Positions 18,951 through 20,327 of a DNA stretch of 20,327 nt are shown here, in pieces. The stretch is from Candidatus Sungbacteria bacterium RIFCSPHIGHO2_02_FULL_52_23. Lineage in GTDB: Bacteria; Patescibacteriota; Minisyncoccia; Sungbacterales; HO2-52-23. The stretch covers positions 1-20,327 of the forward strand of contig MHQM01000001.1 of NCBI GenBank assembly GCA_001820655.1, read 5' to 3'. Position numbers and translations under genes: made by a program. Position 1 is the stretch's first letter, and every line of letters starts with the position of its first letter. A model generated the notes under the pieces. That model ran no database searches. It had not been told where the DNA came from and saw nothing but the letters and a program-made list of their open reading frames with translations.

Positions 18951-19804
18951 AAAAATACGGGCACGCGATTTTTCTTGGCGTATTGGCGCTTGGTGTTGTC
19001 GCAATCTGGTATATAGTTTTATACGTTGAGGCGCATCGCGTATTTCGTGTGACGTTTTTTGACGTCGGGCAGGGAGACGCGATTTTTGTGGAAGTTCCAA
19101 ACGGCAACCAGATTTTAATAGACGGCGGGCCAAGCGATCGGGTTGCAGCAAAGCTCGGCGAGCATATGCCTTTTTGGGACAGGTCCATTGATCTCTTGAT
19201 TCTCACGCATCCGCATACGGATCATCTGAACGGACTTTTGGAAGTATTGAAACGCTATGACGTAGGTATGGTGATGGAGGCGGGCGTGCGTTACTCCACT
19301 CCGGAGTATGGCGAGTGGCGCGATCTTCTCAAAAAGAAAAATGTACAAGTGATGGTCGCGCAGAGGGGACAGCGCGTGCATATATCGCCGTCCGCTGATT
19401 TTGATATCCTCGCGCCGTTTGAAAATTCTGAAAATACATCGCCAAAAAATGTGCATGACGCAATGGTCGTATCAAAATTGCGATACAGTTCCACGACCGT
19501 TTTATTTACGGGGGATGCGGAAGAAACTCTTGAGTATAAACTGCTGATGTCGGGCGCCGATCTTGCCGCGGATATTTTGAAAGTGGGTCATCACGGATCA
19601 AAAACTTCCACGGCGAATGCCTTTGTGCGGATGGCGGCGCCCAAGATCGCAGTGATTTCTGCGGGCAAAAATAATCGCTACGGCCATCCGCATCAGCAGA
19701 CGCTGGATACGCTTGAAAAATTTGGAGTTAAAATCTTTCGTACCGATCGCGATGGGGATATTGAATTCACTAGTGATGGAAACAGCTTTGTTTCGGAGTT
19801 TTGA
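18938..19804 (+). CDS. ComEC-type metallo-beta-lactamase-fold hydrolase
   Basis: This 288-residue protein has an N-terminal membrane anchor (about 9-28) and an exported metallo-beta-lactamase domain. It shows VTFFDVGQGDAIFVEVPNGN, the metal motif LTHPHTDHLNG (HxHxDH), LFTGDAE for the bridging Asp, LKVGHHGSKTST and ISAGKNNRYGHPH. This set is the signature of the ComEC C-terminal domain, which is thought to degrade the non-transported DNA strand or otherwise process DNA at the channel. The domain is intact but encoded apart from the channel, with an unrelated gene and a terminator between them. Its own anchor supports action at the outer membrane face near the channel. It overlaps the preceding frame by 13 bases. 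Confidence 0.9.
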   Translation: MDAVKKYGHAIFLGVLALGVVAIWYIVLYVEAHRVFRVTFFDVGQGDAIFVEVPNGNQILIDGGPSDRVAAKLGEHMPFWDRSIDLLILTHPHTDHLNGLLEVLKRYDVGMVMEAGVRYSTPEYGEWRDLLKKKNVQVMVAQRGQRVHISPSADFDILAPFENSENTSPKNVHDAMVVSKLRYSSTTVLFTGDAEETLEYKLLMSGADLAADILKVGHHGSKTSTANAFVRMAAPKIAVISAGKNNRYGHPHQQTLDTLEKFGVKIFRTDRDGDIEFTSDGNSFVSEF

Positions 19805-19812
19805 AAATGGGA

Positions 19813-19848
19813 AAGCGCCGGAGGGGTTACCTTCCGGCGCTTGTTGCT
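19813..19848. terminator. bidirectional terminator between convergent genes
   Basis: AAGCGCCGGA (19813-19822) pairs perfectly with TCCGGCGCTT (19833-19842), followed by GTTGCTTC on the plus strand and TTCCCATTTTC on the minus strand. It can close both the hydrolase gene and the spoVR-like gene. Confidence 0.7.
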
Positions 19849-19868
19849 TCTGCTCGCGCGGTCCAGCT

Positions 19869-20327
19869 TTAGCTTGGCTTCGCGGTCAGATTGACGACAT
19901 TGTTTTGTGCGTCCTTGGTCGTAAGAGCCACGTGGTGTTTCCATAGCTCTGTCATATAGGTGAGCGTTTGGGCCGCAAACTCTCGGTCAAGAAACGTCGT
20001 ATCTCGGTCCAGATGCTCCAAGTACAAGGCGTTACCGACCACATCGCGGATCACGATGCGCGGCACGCCGTAGTTGTAGCGGGGAGCCAAGAGCGATTCC
20101 AAGATCGCTTCCTGATCGCGGCTTGTGATGACTACGCTCTCGCACTGTGGACACCTCTGTCCGGGCGGGTGGGCGCATGGGCGACCGTAGGTGAAAAGCT
20201 TGAGCTCCTCCATAAGTTCTATCGTAAGGTAGTTGCGCAGGAAAGAGATGTCGTCTTCCGTGCGCCGTACTTCAAAGAGCTTTTGCCTGCCGGTCATCTG
20301 GGATTTCCCTTCGGCGTGCAGTTTATC
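19869..20327 (-). CDS. SpoVR-family protein, C-terminal part (runs off the window)
   Basis: The minus-strand frame is open from the window edge to TAA at 19871-19869, so the N-terminal part lies outside; the ATG at 20297 is internal, not the start. The 152 residues seen include KLFEVRRTEDDISFLRNYLT, LMEELKLFTYG, YGVPRIVIRDV, NALYLEHL, and a final block DREFAAQTLTYMTELWKHHV ending VVNLTAKPS. These match the C-terminal end of SpoVR/YcgB proteins, conserved in many bacteria and named for a spore-cortex role in Bacillus, but of unknown biochemical function elsewhere. A short Cys/Pro insertion CAHPPGQRCPQC could bind zinc and is not something I recall in the family. It often travels with PrkA and YeaH, which cannot be checked here. 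Confidence 0.82.
   Translation of the reverse strand, partial: DKLHAEGKSQMTGRQKLFEVRRTEDDISFLRNYLTIELMEELKLFTYGRPCAHPPGQRCPQCESVVITSRDQEAILESLLAPRYNYGVPRIVIRDVVGNALYLEHLDRDTTFLDREFAAQTLTYMTELWKHHVALTTKDAQNNVVNLTAKPS

Overview
The window looks like part of the chromosome of a Candidate Phyla Radiation (Patescibacteria, most likely Parcubacteria-type) bacterium. This is inferred from gene content and style, not from a marker-gene search. The clues are small compact genes, few Shine-Dalgarno sites, several probably leaderless genes, a ComEC protein split into channel and hydrolase genes, a B12-dependent ribonucleotide reductase beside a cobalamin adenosyltransferase, a PaaX/Cas2-like regulator, a very small GIY-YIG nuclease, and a syntenic run lepB - HisRS-like - HIT - bS21 - yqeY - ybeY - ftsA - ftsZ. 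UGA acts as a normal stop.

Layout. 1-475: an unidentified gene tail, a 51-residue membrane peptide gene (174-329) and terminator-like hairpins. 476-4173: an accessory island bounded by near-perfect 35-bp inverted repeats. It carries five small secreted or membrane proteins rich in Cys, Met or His, including a membrane-anchored DsbA-like oxidoreductase, plus a zinc-ribbon gene. That gene is split by a 276-bp element made of a GIY-YIG nuclease gene between perfect 14-bp inverted repeats. The repeat core of this element (CCCCGTTAGA / TCTAACGGGG) also occurs as two more inverted pairs straddling the starts of two island genes. 4196-5428: divergent pth (minus) and lepB (plus). 5446-11073: a plus-strand housekeeping run that begins with a full-length histidyl-tRNA synthetase relative lacking the expected catalytic residues and ends in ftsA-ftsZ; its intergenic gaps are packed with inverted repeats. 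11231-14728: a promoter and leader followed by nrdJ and cobO. 14776-16720: a minus-strand PaaX-like gene with a 40-bp perfect palindrome on each side, then pyrD with its own terminator. 16831-19804: comEC channel, an unknown Shine-Dalgarno-led gene, and the comEC-type metallo-hydrolase. 19869-end: the C-terminal part of a SpoVR-family protein on the minus strand.

How the genes fit together. cobO can supply adenosylcobalamin to nrdJ for dNTP synthesis. ftsA and ftsZ form the divisome core, lepB processes exported proteins, and pth, yqeY, ybeY and bS21 serve translation. The comEC pair suggests uptake of environmental DNA. The island proteins probably act outside or at the membrane in thiol or metal chemistry, but only the DsbA-like one has a clear biochemical family.

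The strongest candidate for something undescribed is the GIY-YIG / CCCCGTTAGA system. The nuclease gene sits inside matching inverted repeats, has visibly split a host gene whose two halves can still be read on either side, and is accompanied by short nuclease-free inverted pairs nearby. This resembles the REP/RAYT arrangement, but with a GIY-YIG nuclease in place of a tyrosine transposase.
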